A stretch of DNA of 50,351 nt from Litoribacterium kuwaitense. Lineage in GTDB: Bacteria > Bacillota > Bacilli > Bacillales > DSM-28697. The stretch spans positions 1 to 50,351 of the forward strand of contig NZ_JAALFC010000025.1 in the NCBI RefSeq assembly GCF_011058155.1, read 5' to 3'. Shown in pieces: positions 1 to 8,309 of this stretch. Within the stretch, counting starts at the first letter, position 1, and the number at the start of each line of letters is the position of its first letter. The position numbers and the translations under genes are program-made. The notes below the pieces were generated by a model. That model made no database searches and was not told the origin of the DNA. It was given only the letters and a program-made list of their open reading frames with translations.

Positions 1-1
1 A

Positions 2-525
2 ATCGTCGTTTTTACAACCGATCACGGGCATTTCTTCGGCCAGCACGGTTTGCATGACAAAGGCGGATTCCATTATGAAGACGTGATGAGGTTACCATTT
101 ATTGTTCGCTATCCAGAAAAGGTTCCGGCGGGCCGAGTGTCCTCCGCCCTGCAATCGCTCGTCGATCTAGCGCCGACGTTTTTAAGCTTTGCGGATATCC
201 CGATTCCACGCACGATGACTGGTGTGGATCAAAGTGACGTATGGTCTGGGGAAGCTGATGACGCAAGGGACCATATCTTATGCGAAAACCGCACGCAGCC
301 GACCGCTTTTCATATGAAACGTATGTCGATCAGCGCTATAAACTATCAATCTACTATCGTGAAACGTATGGTGAGCTGTTTGATTTAGAGACAGATCCGC
401 AAGAGCTGAATAACCTGTGGGATGATCCAGCCTATGCTGATCTGAAATCAGCGCTTTTAATGAAGTACGCTTGGGCAGAGCTGGAGAAGGAACCGTTGCC
501 GATGCCGCGGGTATGGCAGGCCTAA
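2..525 (+). pseudogene. Sulfatase C-terminal part, frameshifted, cut by window edge
   Basis: The reading frame enters from the left edge and encodes the C-terminal part of an alkaline-phosphatase-superfamily sulfatase. It contains a TDHG metal-binding segment, then GQHGLHDKGGFHYE and the RLPFIVRYP strand typical of the family. The frame is lost near 317-319. Reading up to MK in the first frame and continuing with TYVDQRYKL in the next frame restores the usual C-terminus (YGELFDLETDPQELNNLWDD), and one extra A in the AAA run would repair it. The protein ends at 525. The catalytic CxPxR/CxSxR motif lies upstream of the window and cannot be checked. It is followed 43 bp later by a second sulfatase, so it is probably the same transcription unit. 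It may be a true pseudogene or a sequencing slip. Confidence 0.8.
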
Positions 526-568
526 GTGAAGCAAAACTAGATACCTTGGATAAAAAGGAGAATGTTGA

Positions 569-2035
569 GTGGGGAATGATAATGTCTTATTTATTATGAC
601 TGACCAACAGCGCGCGGACTGTGTAGGCGTGAATGATAACCCTTACATTGAGACGCCGAATTTAGACTGGCTTGCTGCGCAAGGCGTGAACTTTACGAAC
701 GCATACACACCGAGTCCGTCGTGTATTCCGGCGCGCGCGGCTTTATTAACAGGCATGGCCCCGTGGAATACAGGTATTTTAGGAATGGGCGCAGGTCAAG
801 GTCAGATGGGTGTTGGCTTTTCCCACACTTTGCCTGGTGAGCTGGCGAAAGCAGGTTACCAGACGCAGCTCGTTGGAGAAGGGCACTTCTACCCGCAACG
901 GTCGTTAAATGGTTTTCACAACACTTTGTTAGACGAGTCTGACCGTGCTGAAGATCCTCAATTTACGTCAGATTATAAAGAGTGGTTTAACAAACATAAA
1001 GACGGGGAGTACGACGTCGTTGACCATGGAATCAATTGGAATTCTTGGATGGCACGTCCTTATCACGCGGTAGAACATTTACATCCGACGAACTGGACAG
1101 TGAATGAATCAATCAAATTCTTACAGAAACGTGACCCGAGTAAGCCTTTCTTTCTCATGACATCTTTTGCACGTCCGCACTCACCGTATGACCCGCCAAG
1201 CTACTATTTTGACATGTATAAAGATAAAGAATTACCAAAGCCATATGCTGGCGCATGGAACGACGTTTACGGACCCGAGCGTAAAGCTATTGAGCCTGAT
1301 GCATGGCGGGGTATTCGAAGTGAAACGGAAACGCAGCGTGCCCGGGCGGGGTATTACGGATCGATTACCCATATTGATCAACAAATCGGGCGGTTACTAT
1401 TATATTTGCAAAAATGCGGACAGCTGCACAATACGCTCATCATTTTTACTTCGGATCATGGAGATATGCTGGGAGATCATCAATTGTGGAGAAAGACGTA
1501 TGCATATGAAGGCTCAGCCCGTGTTCCATTGATTATCAAGCCCCCGCGAGAGCTTGAATGCAAGCAAAAAACGGTTGCGGATGCGGTAGTGCTGCAAGAT
1601 ATCATGCCGACGATCCTTGATATTGTGGATGCTGACATTCCAGAAACCGTCGACGGCTTGAGCTTAAGAGGTGCGATTGAAGGAGACATGTTCCCAAGGA
1701 CATATATTCATGGGGAGCATAGTGCTTGTTACGCTGAAAGTCAGGAAATGCAGTATTTAACGGATGGTGAATACAAATATGTTTGGCTGCCACGCTTGCA
1801 CGAGGAGCAGTTGTTTCATATTAAAGAAGATCGAGGGGAAAGTGAAGATCTCGCCAAGGACATAGCGTACAATGATGTCTTAGTGATGTGGCGCAAACGA
1901 ATGGTCGATCTTCTGGAAAAGCGTCAACTAGGGCTGACGTCGGGAGACGAGCTCGTCAGTCAAGCCGGAAAGCCGCCGATCGTTTCACCAAAGTATCAAG
2001 AACGGTTGGAGCGGTCGAGTTACAAATGGATGTAA
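569..2035 (+). CDS. Sulfatase (CxPAR type)
   Basis: A 488-residue sulfatase hydrolysing a sulfate ester on a sugar or glycan; the substrate is not readable. The N-terminal metal motif is TDQQR at residues 11-15. The signature S-C52-I-P-A-R56 carries the cysteine that is converted to formylglycine, and a second metal site TSDHGD lies near residue 295. Length fits the choline-sulfatase/arylsulfatase family. No signal peptide, so it is probably cytoplasmic and acts on imported oligosaccharides. Start is GTG: an in-frame stop sits directly upstream and AAGGAG at 555-560 is well placed. It lies between two other sulfatases in the same direction. No formylglycine-generating enzyme is seen in the window. 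Confidence 0.92.
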   Translation: MGNDNVLFIMTDQQRADCVGVNDNPYIETPNLDWLAAQGVNFTNAYTPSPSCIPARAALLTGMAPWNTGILGMGAGQGQMGVGFSHTLPGELAKAGYQTQLVGEGHFYPQRSLNGFHNTLLDESDRAEDPQFTSDYKEWFNKHKDGEYDVVDHGINWNSWMARPYHAVEHLHPTNWTVNESIKFLQKRDPSKPFFLMTSFARPHSPYDPPSYYFDMYKDKELPKPYAGAWNDVYGPERKAIEPDAWRGIRSETETQRARAGYYGSITHIDQQIGRLLLYLQKCGQLHNTLIIFTSDHGDMLGDHQLWRKTYAYEGSARVPLIIKPPRELECKQKTVADAVVLQDIMPTILDIVDADIPETVDGLSLRGAIEGDMFPRTYIHGEHSACYAESQEMQYLTDGEYKYVWLPRLHEEQLFHIKEDRGESEDLAKDIAYNDVLVMWRKRMVDLLEKRQLGLTSGDELVSQAGKPPIVSPKYQERLERSSYKWM

Positions 2036-2099
2036 GCTTGATTGATCAGATTTAAGATCACACAACAAGGAATAAACTTTATTTAGTGAGGGATCAATA

Positions 2100-3512
2100 T
2101 TGAGCCAACCGAACATCATTTACATTTTGACAGATGACATGGGCTACGGTGATCTAAGCTGTTACACAGCCCAGCAATATCAAACAAAGCATATTGATCG
2201 CCTTGCAGATGAGGGGCGGCTATACACTGACGCTCATTCAACTTCGGCTGTTTGTACACCTTCGCGCTACAGCATATTGACAGGTAGATATTGCTGGCGA
2301 GGACCGGTAAAAAAAGGCGTTTTACACGGACACGATCCGTCCATTCTTGAACCTAACCGTGAGACGGTTGCCTCGTATCTAAAATCGTATGGATATCGGA
2401 CTGCTTGTATTGGCAAGTGGCATCTTGGTTTAGGATGGGCGAAGGATCAACATGCTCCTCACGGTGTAGACTACACCCTGCCAATTCAAGATGGTCCAAT
2501 AGACCATGGCTTCGACTACTTTTATGGCATTTCGGCATCCCTTGACATGCCACCTTATTGTTTTATCGAAAATGACCGAACGGTGGGTATTCCTTCTGTG
2601 CCTAAAGATCCAGTCGATTTTAGCCAAGAAGGTCGTGATGGCTTTATGGTTCCTGGTTGGAAGGACGAAGATGTGAATTCCACCTTGACGGAAAAGGCTC
2701 TCGATTTTATTAAGCAGCATGATACAGAAAAAGAAGATCCGTTTTTCTTATATTTATCGCTGACCGGGCCTCATACCCCTTGGTTGCCGAAAACAGAATT
2801 TCACGATCAAAGTGGCGTCGGTCCAAGAGGAGATTTAATTCTTGAAATTGATGATACGGTCGGGCAGATTTTATCATTACTTGAAGAAAAAAACATGAGA
2901 GAAAATACGATGGTCATCTTTACGAGTGATAATGGTCCCGATCCATGTCGTGAGGAAATGACGTCTTATGGCCATATGTCAACAGCACAGTGGCGGGGGC
3001 AGAAAGCAGATATTTGGGAAGGTGGACATCGTGTTCCATTTATCGTGAGCTGGCCTGTCCGTGTACCTGAAGGGACTGTTAGCCATTCCCTTCTGTCACT
3101 CAGTGACTTAATGGCTACATGTGCTGCAATCGTTGATGGAACATTGCCGCAAGATGCTGGCGAGGATAGCATGAGCCAACTTTCAGAAATGACAGGACAG
3201 ACGTCTGCTGAACCATTACGTGAGTCAATCATTCTTCATTCTTTTGAAGGGATGCTGTCTTTAAGAAAAGGGGATTGGAAATATATCCGGGGTGCTGGCG
3301 GAGGCGGGTTCGATTTACGTGACAGAAGTCGAATTGGTATACCACACACGGACGATCGTGTGGTAAAGCCCGATGATCCTCAAGAGCAGCTTTATCAATT
3401 AGTCAATGATGAGGAGGAGCGAGTAAACAAAATACACGATGCTCCTGAAAAATTGCTGGCCTTAAGTCAGGAATTGGATGAGCTCATTGCGGCTGGACGG
3501 ACAAGACCATGA
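2100..3512 (+). CDS. Arylsulfatase-type sulfatase (CTPSR type)
   Basis: A 470-residue sulfatase of the arylsulfatase A/B type. The N-terminal motif LTDDMGYGDLS at residues 10-20 provides metal-binding aspartates. C52-T-P-S-R56 is the formylglycine signature, GKWHLG is the conserved central lysine/histidine segment, and TSDNG is the second metal site. The start is TTG at 2100 with GTGAGGG at 2086-2092; no better in-frame start is near. It has no signal peptide. It ends the sulfatase run and is followed by a rho-independent terminator at 3539. Its subfamily differs from that of the gene before it, so the two probably remove different sulfate esters of one glycan. The substrate is unknown. Confidence 0.92.
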   Translation: MSQPNIIYILTDDMGYGDLSCYTAQQYQTKHIDRLADEGRLYTDAHSTSAVCTPSRYSILTGRYCWRGPVKKGVLHGHDPSILEPNRETVASYLKSYGYRTACIGKWHLGLGWAKDQHAPHGVDYTLPIQDGPIDHGFDYFYGISASLDMPPYCFIENDRTVGIPSVPKDPVDFSQEGRDGFMVPGWKDEDVNSTLTEKALDFIKQHDTEKEDPFFLYLSLTGPHTPWLPKTEFHDQSGVGPRGDLILEIDDTVGQILSLLEEKNMRENTMVIFTSDNGPDPCREEMTSYGHMSTAQWRGQKADIWEGGHRVPFIVSWPVRVPEGTVSHSLLSLSDLMATCAAIVDGTLPQDAGEDSMSQLSEMTGQTSAEPLRESIILHSFEGMLSLRKGDWKYIRGAGGGGFDLRDRSRIGIPHTDDRVVKPDDPQEQLYQLVNDEEERVNKIHDAPEKLLALSQELDELIAAGRTRP

Positions 3513-3538
3513 AGCCATGCATAAAGTTGCTAGTTAGA

Positions 3539-3572
3539 GGTACCGGGGAAGGACATGACCGGTACCCTTTTT
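3539..3572 (+). terminator. Rho-independent terminator of the sulfatase genes
   Basis: Perfect 8-bp stem GGTACCGG / CCGGTACC (3539-3546 and 3559-3566) followed by a T run. It lies 27 bp after the last sulfatase and immediately before the convergent ImmA-like gene. Confidence 0.85.
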
Positions 3573-3578
3573 CCAATG

Positions 3579-4064
3579 TCAACAGAAATATTGCTGATTT
3601 GCCGGATCGGCAATTAATTTCTGTTCATAATGCGCTAGGCGCTTTGCTGCAAATCCGGGTGTCACGTTAAACGTTTTGGCAACAATTGCAATGGCTTCAT
3701 CTAAAGAATAAGGCAAACGTACCTCCCGTAGCATAAAGGTCGGTACACAAAAATGAAAGGCAAATCGGTTCGCATCAAGCTCTTGATAATCGACCCAAGA
3801 CTTCGGCATGACCATTTGATTCCCCGCGTGCCTCAAAGCATGACCAAGCTCATGACCGAGCTTTTCCCAACGATCCGCTTCACTTAACCGAGAATCGATC
3901 CAAATTGTGTTAAAGTAAAACGCCGAATCGTGCGGCTCAAAAACGAGGCGAAGCCCTAAAATATAAGCAATCATTCGTGCATCCAGCTGATCTGGTGTCT
4001 TAATATTCATCTCATCGTAAAGTGCCTTTACAAAATCTTCTAAGTGACTTGTCGTATAGTACAA
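3579..4064 (-). CDS. ImmA/IrrE-family metallopeptidase (XkdA-like)
   Basis: A 161-residue zinc peptidase of the ImmA/IrrE (M78) family, with the metal motif H71-E-L-G-H75 preceded by a conserved predicted strand, and the downstream NRFAFHFCVP segment typical of the family. Family members cleave or inactivate a partner XRE repressor to induce mobile elements. It stands directly downstream of an xre-like repressor gene on the same strand, the same order as the PBSX xre-xkdA pair. The start is TTG with GAGGTG upstream (4071-4076). It is the left border of a degenerate PBSX-like prophage. Confidence 0.88.
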   Translation of the reverse strand: MYYTTSHLEDFVKALYDEMNIKTPDQLDARMIAYILGLRLVFEPHDSAFYFNTIWIDSRLSEADRWEKLGHELGHALRHAGNQMVMPKSWVDYQELDANRFAFHFCVPTFMLREVRLPYSLDEAIAIVAKTFNVTPGFAAKRLAHYEQKLIADPANQQYFC

Positions 4065-4233
4065 GAAAACACCTCATTATTCAAAAAAGCGATCATATGT
4101 TCGGTTTATGAGTGAAAAGAAAAGACCTGCTACGGTCTCTCACTTGAGATATATGATATATCTGTATTTTTAAATTACTATAAACCATTTACTGAAGATT
4201 GTCACGGAAAATGAATACAATACTGTTGTTTTT

Positions 4234-4586
4234 TTACTCTTTTTGCTGCTCTTCTTCTTCAATCGCCTTCCATATTCTAGCGAGCCTTTTAATTTTCTCT
4301 TCTGGCGCTTGATAAAGGTCATCAAAAAAGCATCGACTTTCGGATCGAGAAATTCACGCCACATCTTGTCCGGGTGCCGTACTTTGTCATCCCCCGTAAC
4401 AATATAGTCAATGGTTGTTTCATAAAGATCAGCCATTTTGCGCAGTGTTTCATAGTCTGGCTGACGAGCGCCTGATTCGTATCGAGACAATTGAACATTC
4501 GTAATTTCCAGCTTGTGGGCGGCTTCCTTCTGGTTCACATCGGTTTTTTCGCGCAATGCCTTTAAACGGCGAGCCATATCAGACAT
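4234..4586 (-). pseudogene. XRE-family prophage repressor, frameshifted
   Basis: Helix-turn-helix repressor of the PBSX Xre/Cro-CI type. The HTH occupies residues 1-60 (RLKALREK, QKEAAHKLEITNVQLSRYESGAR), followed by the linker YETTIDYIVTGDD. As read, the protein runs to 138 residues with a lysine-rich, then hydrophobic tail unlike the family. Adding one base to the A run at 4324-4329 (T run on the coding strand) switches to a frame giving DLYQAPEEKIKRLARIWKAI and then an acidic end. This is the normal tail, and it stops at 4234 after 117 residues. The downstream gene is its likely antirepressor protease, and six operator-like sites lie just upstream at 4634-4826. The change may be real inactivation, since the prophage is already collapsed, or an indel error. 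Confidence 0.8.
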
Positions 4587-4633
4587 GAAACGTTCCTTCT
4601 TTCCTAATATATAGTAATCTTATTATAACATAA

Positions 4634-4826
4634 TTTCCGTATTGGCAAAATAATATTACCGATATGGCAAAAAATGTTGATACTTCCAAAATGGTAATGT
4701 AGTATAGGGTTATAGTTACCGATATGGTAATATTTTTACTAAGAGAGAGCGAATTCTATTGACATTCGTATGAAAAGGGCACTTGTAATTTCCGTATCGA
4801 CAATCATTAAATTGCCAGTTTGGAAA
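4634..4826. promoter_or_regulatory. Six repressor operators in the prophage control region
   Basis: Six 15-bp sites fit TTACC-N5-GGTAA with variations: 4634-4648, 4656-4670, 4683-4697, 4716-4730 (TTACCGATATGGTAA, perfect palindrome), 4789-4803 and 4812-4826. They cluster between the xre-like gene and the rightward phage genes, which suggests they are the operators of that repressor. A TTGACA -35-like hexamer lies at 4759-4764 between the fourth and fifth sites, and no convincing -10 was found for it. Recognition by this repressor is inference. Confidence 0.7.
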
Positions 4827-5109
4827 GAGAGTCTGTAACTTATGGCTAGCGACGAGGCGTTTTTATTCACTGAACGATCAGTTGGTGTTCTTAGGAATCC
4901 CGCACTTCACTCAGGTCATAAGGTCGATACACGATGACAAAAGGAAAAAGAGAGTTACATTGAGCGGGTTATGCGTTTTGGAAGCAGAACACCCGTGGGA
5001 AGTGAGCATTTGCGTCCACGGACGTCGATGAATTGAAAAATGGTAGGAATCAGATGGGTGTTACAGACGTAGTAAGGAGAGGTTTGTGCAAAACGAGGAG
5101 GGAAGCGAA
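4827..5109. other. Prophage stretch with no convincing gene
   Basis: Only very short frames are present here (31 codons from 4842, and others shorter), none recognisable. PBSX-like phages carry replication and recombination genes at this position, so this is most likely scar DNA left by deletion. Confidence 0.5.
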
Positions 5110-5310
5110 TTGAGGGTGAAGCCATTGACTGTACGCGAGTCAAGTAGATTGATCGATTTAAACGATCGAGAGCAGGACAAGCCGTTCATTATTGTCGCAA
5201 GTCATGGAAGTATGAAGTACGCCGAGCTTCCACACCATGGGGAAACGAAGGTGATCACTCATCAAGGGCAAGTGAAACGCATTAGATTTGATGAAGGGGA
5301 AGAATTTTAA
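5110..5310 (+). CDS. xtrA: XtrA-like small phage protein
   Basis: About 66 residues, beginning MRVKPLTVRES and ending with the segment YAELPHHGETKVITHQGQ followed by a KRIRFDEGEEF end. That end resembles XtrA of PBSX-type prophages as I recall it; the function is unknown. The TTG start at 5110 has GAGGAGGG at 5096-5103. A GTG at 5086 would give 74 residues and has AAGGAGAGG upstream, so the start is uncertain. The gene lies between the repressor region and small phage genes, as xtrA does in PBSX-like elements. Confidence 0.6.
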   Translation: MRVKPLTVRESSRLIDLNDREQDKPFIIVASHGSMKYAELPHHGETKVITHQGQVKRIRFDEGEEF

Positions 5311-5409
5311 ACTATATATTACGTTCTACCAGCCCACTGGAGGACACTGAACGACTGCGGAAGCGATCCGTCGTCTGTCAGTGTCCTTTTATGATGAAAG
5401 GAGAAGACG

Positions 5410-5547
5410 ATGGAAAAGAAACCGACGAAGAAAAAAGCAGAAAAACTGACGGAGCAAGAAGTGAAAGAGCTGATGGGCGTCGATCGACAGATTTATATGA
5501 GACGAGGAAGTGCGATCGTACGAAAGGGAGGAAGGACGCATGAGTGA
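5410..5547 (+). CDS. Small basic phage-type protein
   Basis: A 45-residue frame from ATG 5410 with AAAGGAG at 5397-5403. The N-terminus is lysine-rich, then comes LTEQEVKELMGVDRQIY, a pattern common in short phage proteins near the terminase genes. Its stop overlaps the ATG at 5540 of a 10-codon frame (MSEQLIIPFT) that stops at 5572 and may be the beginning of a gene truncated by deletion. The function is not recognised. Confidence 0.45.
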   Translation: MEKKPTKKKAEKLTEQEVKELMGVDRQIYMRRGSAIVRKGGRTHE

Positions 5548-5629
5548 ACAGTTGATTATTCCTTTCACGTAGCACGACCGAAACCAAATGCTGACAAGAT
5601 GCAAAAGCTTAATCAGGAGGGATTCATTG
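5548..5629. other. Probable deletion junction in the prophage
   Basis: The sequence passes within about 80 bp from early/terminase-side small genes to the gene preceding the tail sheath. In PBSX-like phages, terminase, portal, capsid and head-tail connector genes lie between these points, and all are missing. The exact junction cannot be fixed without a complete relative. Confidence 0.5.
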
Positions 5630-5803
5630 ATGAGTAAACGAAAAACGACAGCTGCGACGTTTTCGAAGCAGCAATTTCTTCAATCTGCACAAAGTTCAGG
5701 AGTCGAAAAAGACGTCCTCGCTGTTGTGCTGAAGGATGACACGACGTACACAAAAGCCGAAGCAAAACGGCTTGCTGATCACTTTAAAAGGAAGGTGCTA
5801 TAA
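5630..5803 (+). CDS. Small phage protein preceding the tail sheath (YkzM-like)
   Basis: 57 residues starting MSKRKTTAATFSKQQFLQ, with the later segment KDVLAVVLKDDTTYTKAEAKRL and a basic end. In PBSX-like tail operons a small protein of this pattern lies directly before the sheath gene (the ykzM position). Start ATG 5630 has CAGGAGG at 5614-5620. It abuts the sheath gene, whose ATG follows the stop directly. Confidence 0.6.
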   Translation: MSKRKTTAATFSKQQFLQSAQSSGVEKDVLAVVLKDDTTYTKAEAKRLADHFKRKVL

Positions 5804-7372
5804 ATGGCAGGAGGAACTTGGACGACGCAAAATAAAGTACGCCCTGGATTATATGTAAACGTGGAGAGTGTACCGGCTGCGGTCGGAACACTTGGTGAGC
5901 GTGGAACGACGACGCTGGCATTACCACTAAGCTGGGGTCCGACAAAACAAATCATCACAATTCAGTCAGGAGAGGACATTCAGACGGTCCTTGGCTATGA
6001 CATGACGGATGAAAAAATGCTGTTGATTCGTGAGGCGTTGAAACGCGCCGCAACCCTGCTGTTGTACCGTTTAAATACGGGTACACACGCGAGTGTCACG
6101 GTTGGAGAAGCAGGCAGCGGAGAGGAAGGGGAGACACAAACTGGTACTACATTGACAGCACAAGCGAAATATCCTGGCGTTCGCGGCAACGATTTAGCGG
6201 TGGCGATTCAAAGCAATGTCGATCAGCCTGCGCAATTTGACGTGAAGGTATTTCTTGCCGGGCGTGAGGTGGAGGCACATACCGTCGCGACCGCTGCTGA
6301 CGTGAATAGTGCTTGGGTCGAGCTTGCAGGCGAATTGCAGACGAGTGCTGGCTTGACGCTTTCTGGCGGAGAGGATGGCGAGGTGACCAATGAGGACCAC
6401 ACGGATTATTTGACGGCGATTCAAGTAGAAAGCTTTCAAACCGTCAGCCTGAGTTCGACCGAGCAAAGCTTGAAGGAGCTTTATGCAGCCTTCGTAAACC
6501 GACTTCGTGAGGACGAAGGGGTTAAAATTCAAGCCGTCTTGGAAAATGACACTTTACCGGACAGTGAAGGCGTCATTTCGGTGCAAAATGGCGTCATTTT
6601 AGCGGACGGCACCGTCTTGAGTGCGGCGGAAGCGACCGCTTGGGTTGCAGGCGCAACCGCGGCGGCAACGGTCAATCAATCGTTAACGTACAGTGCCTAT
6701 GACGGCGCTGTCGATGTAAATCCGCGGCTGACAAATACAGAAATCGAATCCGCGTTACGCGACGGTGCGTTTCTGTTTACTCATTCGGACGGACGAGCGA
6801 TCGTCGAACAAGACATTAACACCTTTACCTCGTACACGCCGACGAAGCGTCAGCACTTCAGTAAAAACCGTGTCGTTCGTGTGCTAGACGGGATCAGCAA
6901 CGACGTTAAACGTATTTTTGAATCATTTTACATCGGTCAGGTCGACAACAACGACGACGGTCGGAATATGTTCCGTCAGGAGATTGTCAACCATTTATCG
7001 GCACTCCAAGGGATGAACGCCATTCAAAACGTCGATTCCCAAACGGACGTTGCGGTGGTCGCTGGCCAGGATTCGGACATTTTTATAAAGGACGTGATCA
7101 TTTTGAACGACATTCTCACCTTTGCGACGCTCCTCGTGCCGATCATTGCCGCACTCGTCGAAGTAACGAAGCGAACGGTCGCTTACCCGAAAAATTTCGT
7201 TCCGCTCGTGGCGCTTTTGCTTGGGATCATCGTCGGCCTGCTGGCCGCACCATTTTCCGACCTCGTCGTCGCTTTCCGGCTTTGGGCAGGCGCTCTTGCA
7301 GGGCTGGCGGCGACGGGACTGTTTGAAATCAGCAATCCCCGCCCCGGAACGACAAAGCGTCTTGAACAATAA
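5804..7372 (+). CDS. XkdK-like tail sheath fused in frame to a holin
   Basis: One open frame of 522 residues. Residues 1 to about 428 are a contractile-tail sheath protein of the XkdK type: the N-terminus has GTWTTQNKVRPGLYVN, the centre has YPGVRGNDL, and near the end come RVVRVLDGISNDVK and GQVDNNDDGR. Instead of the usual sheath C-terminus, the frame passes at about residue 430 (near 7080-7095) into a roughly 90-residue holin with two hydrophobic segments. This looks like a deletion that removed the tail tube, tape measure, baseplate and fibre genes and joined the sheath to the lysis module. No tail tube gene exists here, so a working contractile tail is not encoded. Confidence 0.8.
   Translation: MAGGTWTTQNKVRPGLYVNVESVPAAVGTLGERGTTTLALPLSWGPTKQIITIQSGEDIQTVLGYDMTDEKMLLIREALKRAATLLLYRLNTGTHASVTVGEAGSGEEGETQTGTTLTAQAKYPGVRGNDLAVAIQSNVDQPAQFDVKVFLAGREVEAHTVATAADVNSAWVELAGELQTSAGLTLSGGEDGEVTNEDHTDYLTAIQVESFQTVSLSSTEQSLKELYAAFVNRLREDEGVKIQAVLENDTLPDSEGVISVQNGVILADGTVLSAAEATAWVAGATAAATVNQSLTYSAYDGAVDVNPRLTNTEIESALRDGAFLFTHSDGRAIVEQDINTFTSYTPTKRQHFSKNRVVRVLDGISNDVKRIFESFYIGQVDNNDDGRNMFRQEIVNHLSALQGMNAIQNVDSQTDVAVVAGQDSDIFIKDVIILNDILTFATLLVPIIAALVEVTKRTVAYPKNFVPLVALLLGIIVGLLAAPFSDLVVAFRLWAGALAGLAATGLFEISNPRPGTTKRLEQ
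7103..7372 (+). CDS. Holin (A118-type), 3' part of the sheath-holin frame
   Basis: 89 residues if started at TTG 7103 (MNDILTFATLLVPIIAALVE), with AAAGGA at 7087-7092. A first membrane segment is followed by the basic stretch KRTVAYPKN and then a long second hydrophobic segment with RLWAGALAGLAATGLFE. This is the holin pattern of Listeria A118-like and PBSX-like phages. It lies in the same frame as the sheath, so it may be translated alone, as the fusion, or both. No endolysin follows; the next gene is on the other strand. Confidence 0.65.
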   Translation: MNDILTFATLLVPIIAALVEVTKRTVAYPKNFVPLVALLLGIIVGLLAAPFSDLVVAFRLWAGALAGLAATGLFEISNPRPGTTKRLEQ

Positions 7373-7461
7373 AAAAACCAACAGTCGACTTTCCGTCAAC
7401 CATTGGTTCACATTGCAGCTTATCTTCTAAACACGCCGAGACGAGATGCGACTCACTTCTC

Positions 7462-8226
7462 CTACACAAGCTCCATATTCATATGAATCTCGCGCCACAG
7501 GTCGAGCTCACTTTCACTCAATCCCGTATCTGTAATGAGCATATCGACGTCTTTGATATCAACAACTTTGTGCAACGAAATGCGCCCGAATTTCGTATGG
7601 TCGGCGACCGCGATCACAACTTTCGCCGCCTCGATCATCCCTTTTTTCGCAGGGACGAGGTTGTCATCGAAGTGGGTGATCCCTTTGTTCACGTGAATGG
7701 CAGGCGTGCCGATAAACGCTTTGTGGACGTTCATCGTTTGCAGAGCGTTGTCGGTCAGGCTGCCGTTTAGCATATAGCTTTCCGGCTCAATGACGCCGCC
7801 GGTGACGATCACTTTAATGTGCTTATGGTTACGCAAGGTGGCGGCAATATTGATGTCGTTCGTAACGACGGTGACATCTTTTTTCGTCGTCAGCTCACGC
7901 GCAATGTGCAGTGTCGTCGTCCCAGAATCAAGGATGACATTGTCACCGTCATGAATGAGGGAGGCGGCATACTTCCCGATGCGTTCTTTTTCTTTATAAA
8001 ACGTTTTTTCCCGTTCAATGAAGGGAGGCTCTGACTGGACCTCCTGATCACCGATCGTGACGCCGCCGTGGGTACGATAGAGCGCACCTTCATTTTCCAG
8101 CGCGGATAAATCACGGCGAATCGTCGCCTCATGAACGTTAAATTCATTGGCTAATTCGGAAACGGTGGCAATGTGTCGTTCAGTTACGTATGCTAAAATC
8201 ATTCTTTTTCGCTCAATCGGCAGCAT
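7462..8226 (-). CDS. DeoR/GlpR-family transcriptional regulator
   Basis: 254 residues. The N-terminal DeoR-type HTH (MLPIERKRMILAYVTE, VHEATIRRDLSALENEG) is followed by the sugar-phosphate-sensing domain with DGDNVILDSGTTTLHIARE. Such proteins repress sugar or polyol operons and are released by a phosphorylated intermediate. It is the last gene of a three-gene run with an MFS transporter and a polyol dehydrogenase, and divergent from a ribulokinase, so it is the probable local regulator. The ligand is not determinable. Confidence 0.92.
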   Translation of the reverse strand: MLPIERKRMILAYVTERHIATVSELANEFNVHEATIRRDLSALENEGALYRTHGGVTIGDQEVQSEPPFIEREKTFYKEKERIGKYAASLIHDGDNVILDSGTTTLHIARELTTKKDVTVVTNDINIAATLRNHKHIKVIVTGGVIEPESYMLNGSLTDNALQTMNVHKAFIGTPAIHVNKGITHFDDNLVPAKKGMIEAAKVVIAVADHTKFGRISLHKVVDIKDVDMLITDTGLSESELDLWREIHMNMELV

Positions 8227-8309
8227 GGCGTTCCCTCTTTCACTCGAATCCTGTATTTTATTCCATTTTAGATGGATTACGGCGTGGATTCAAGGGAATC
8301 ATGACCAGG

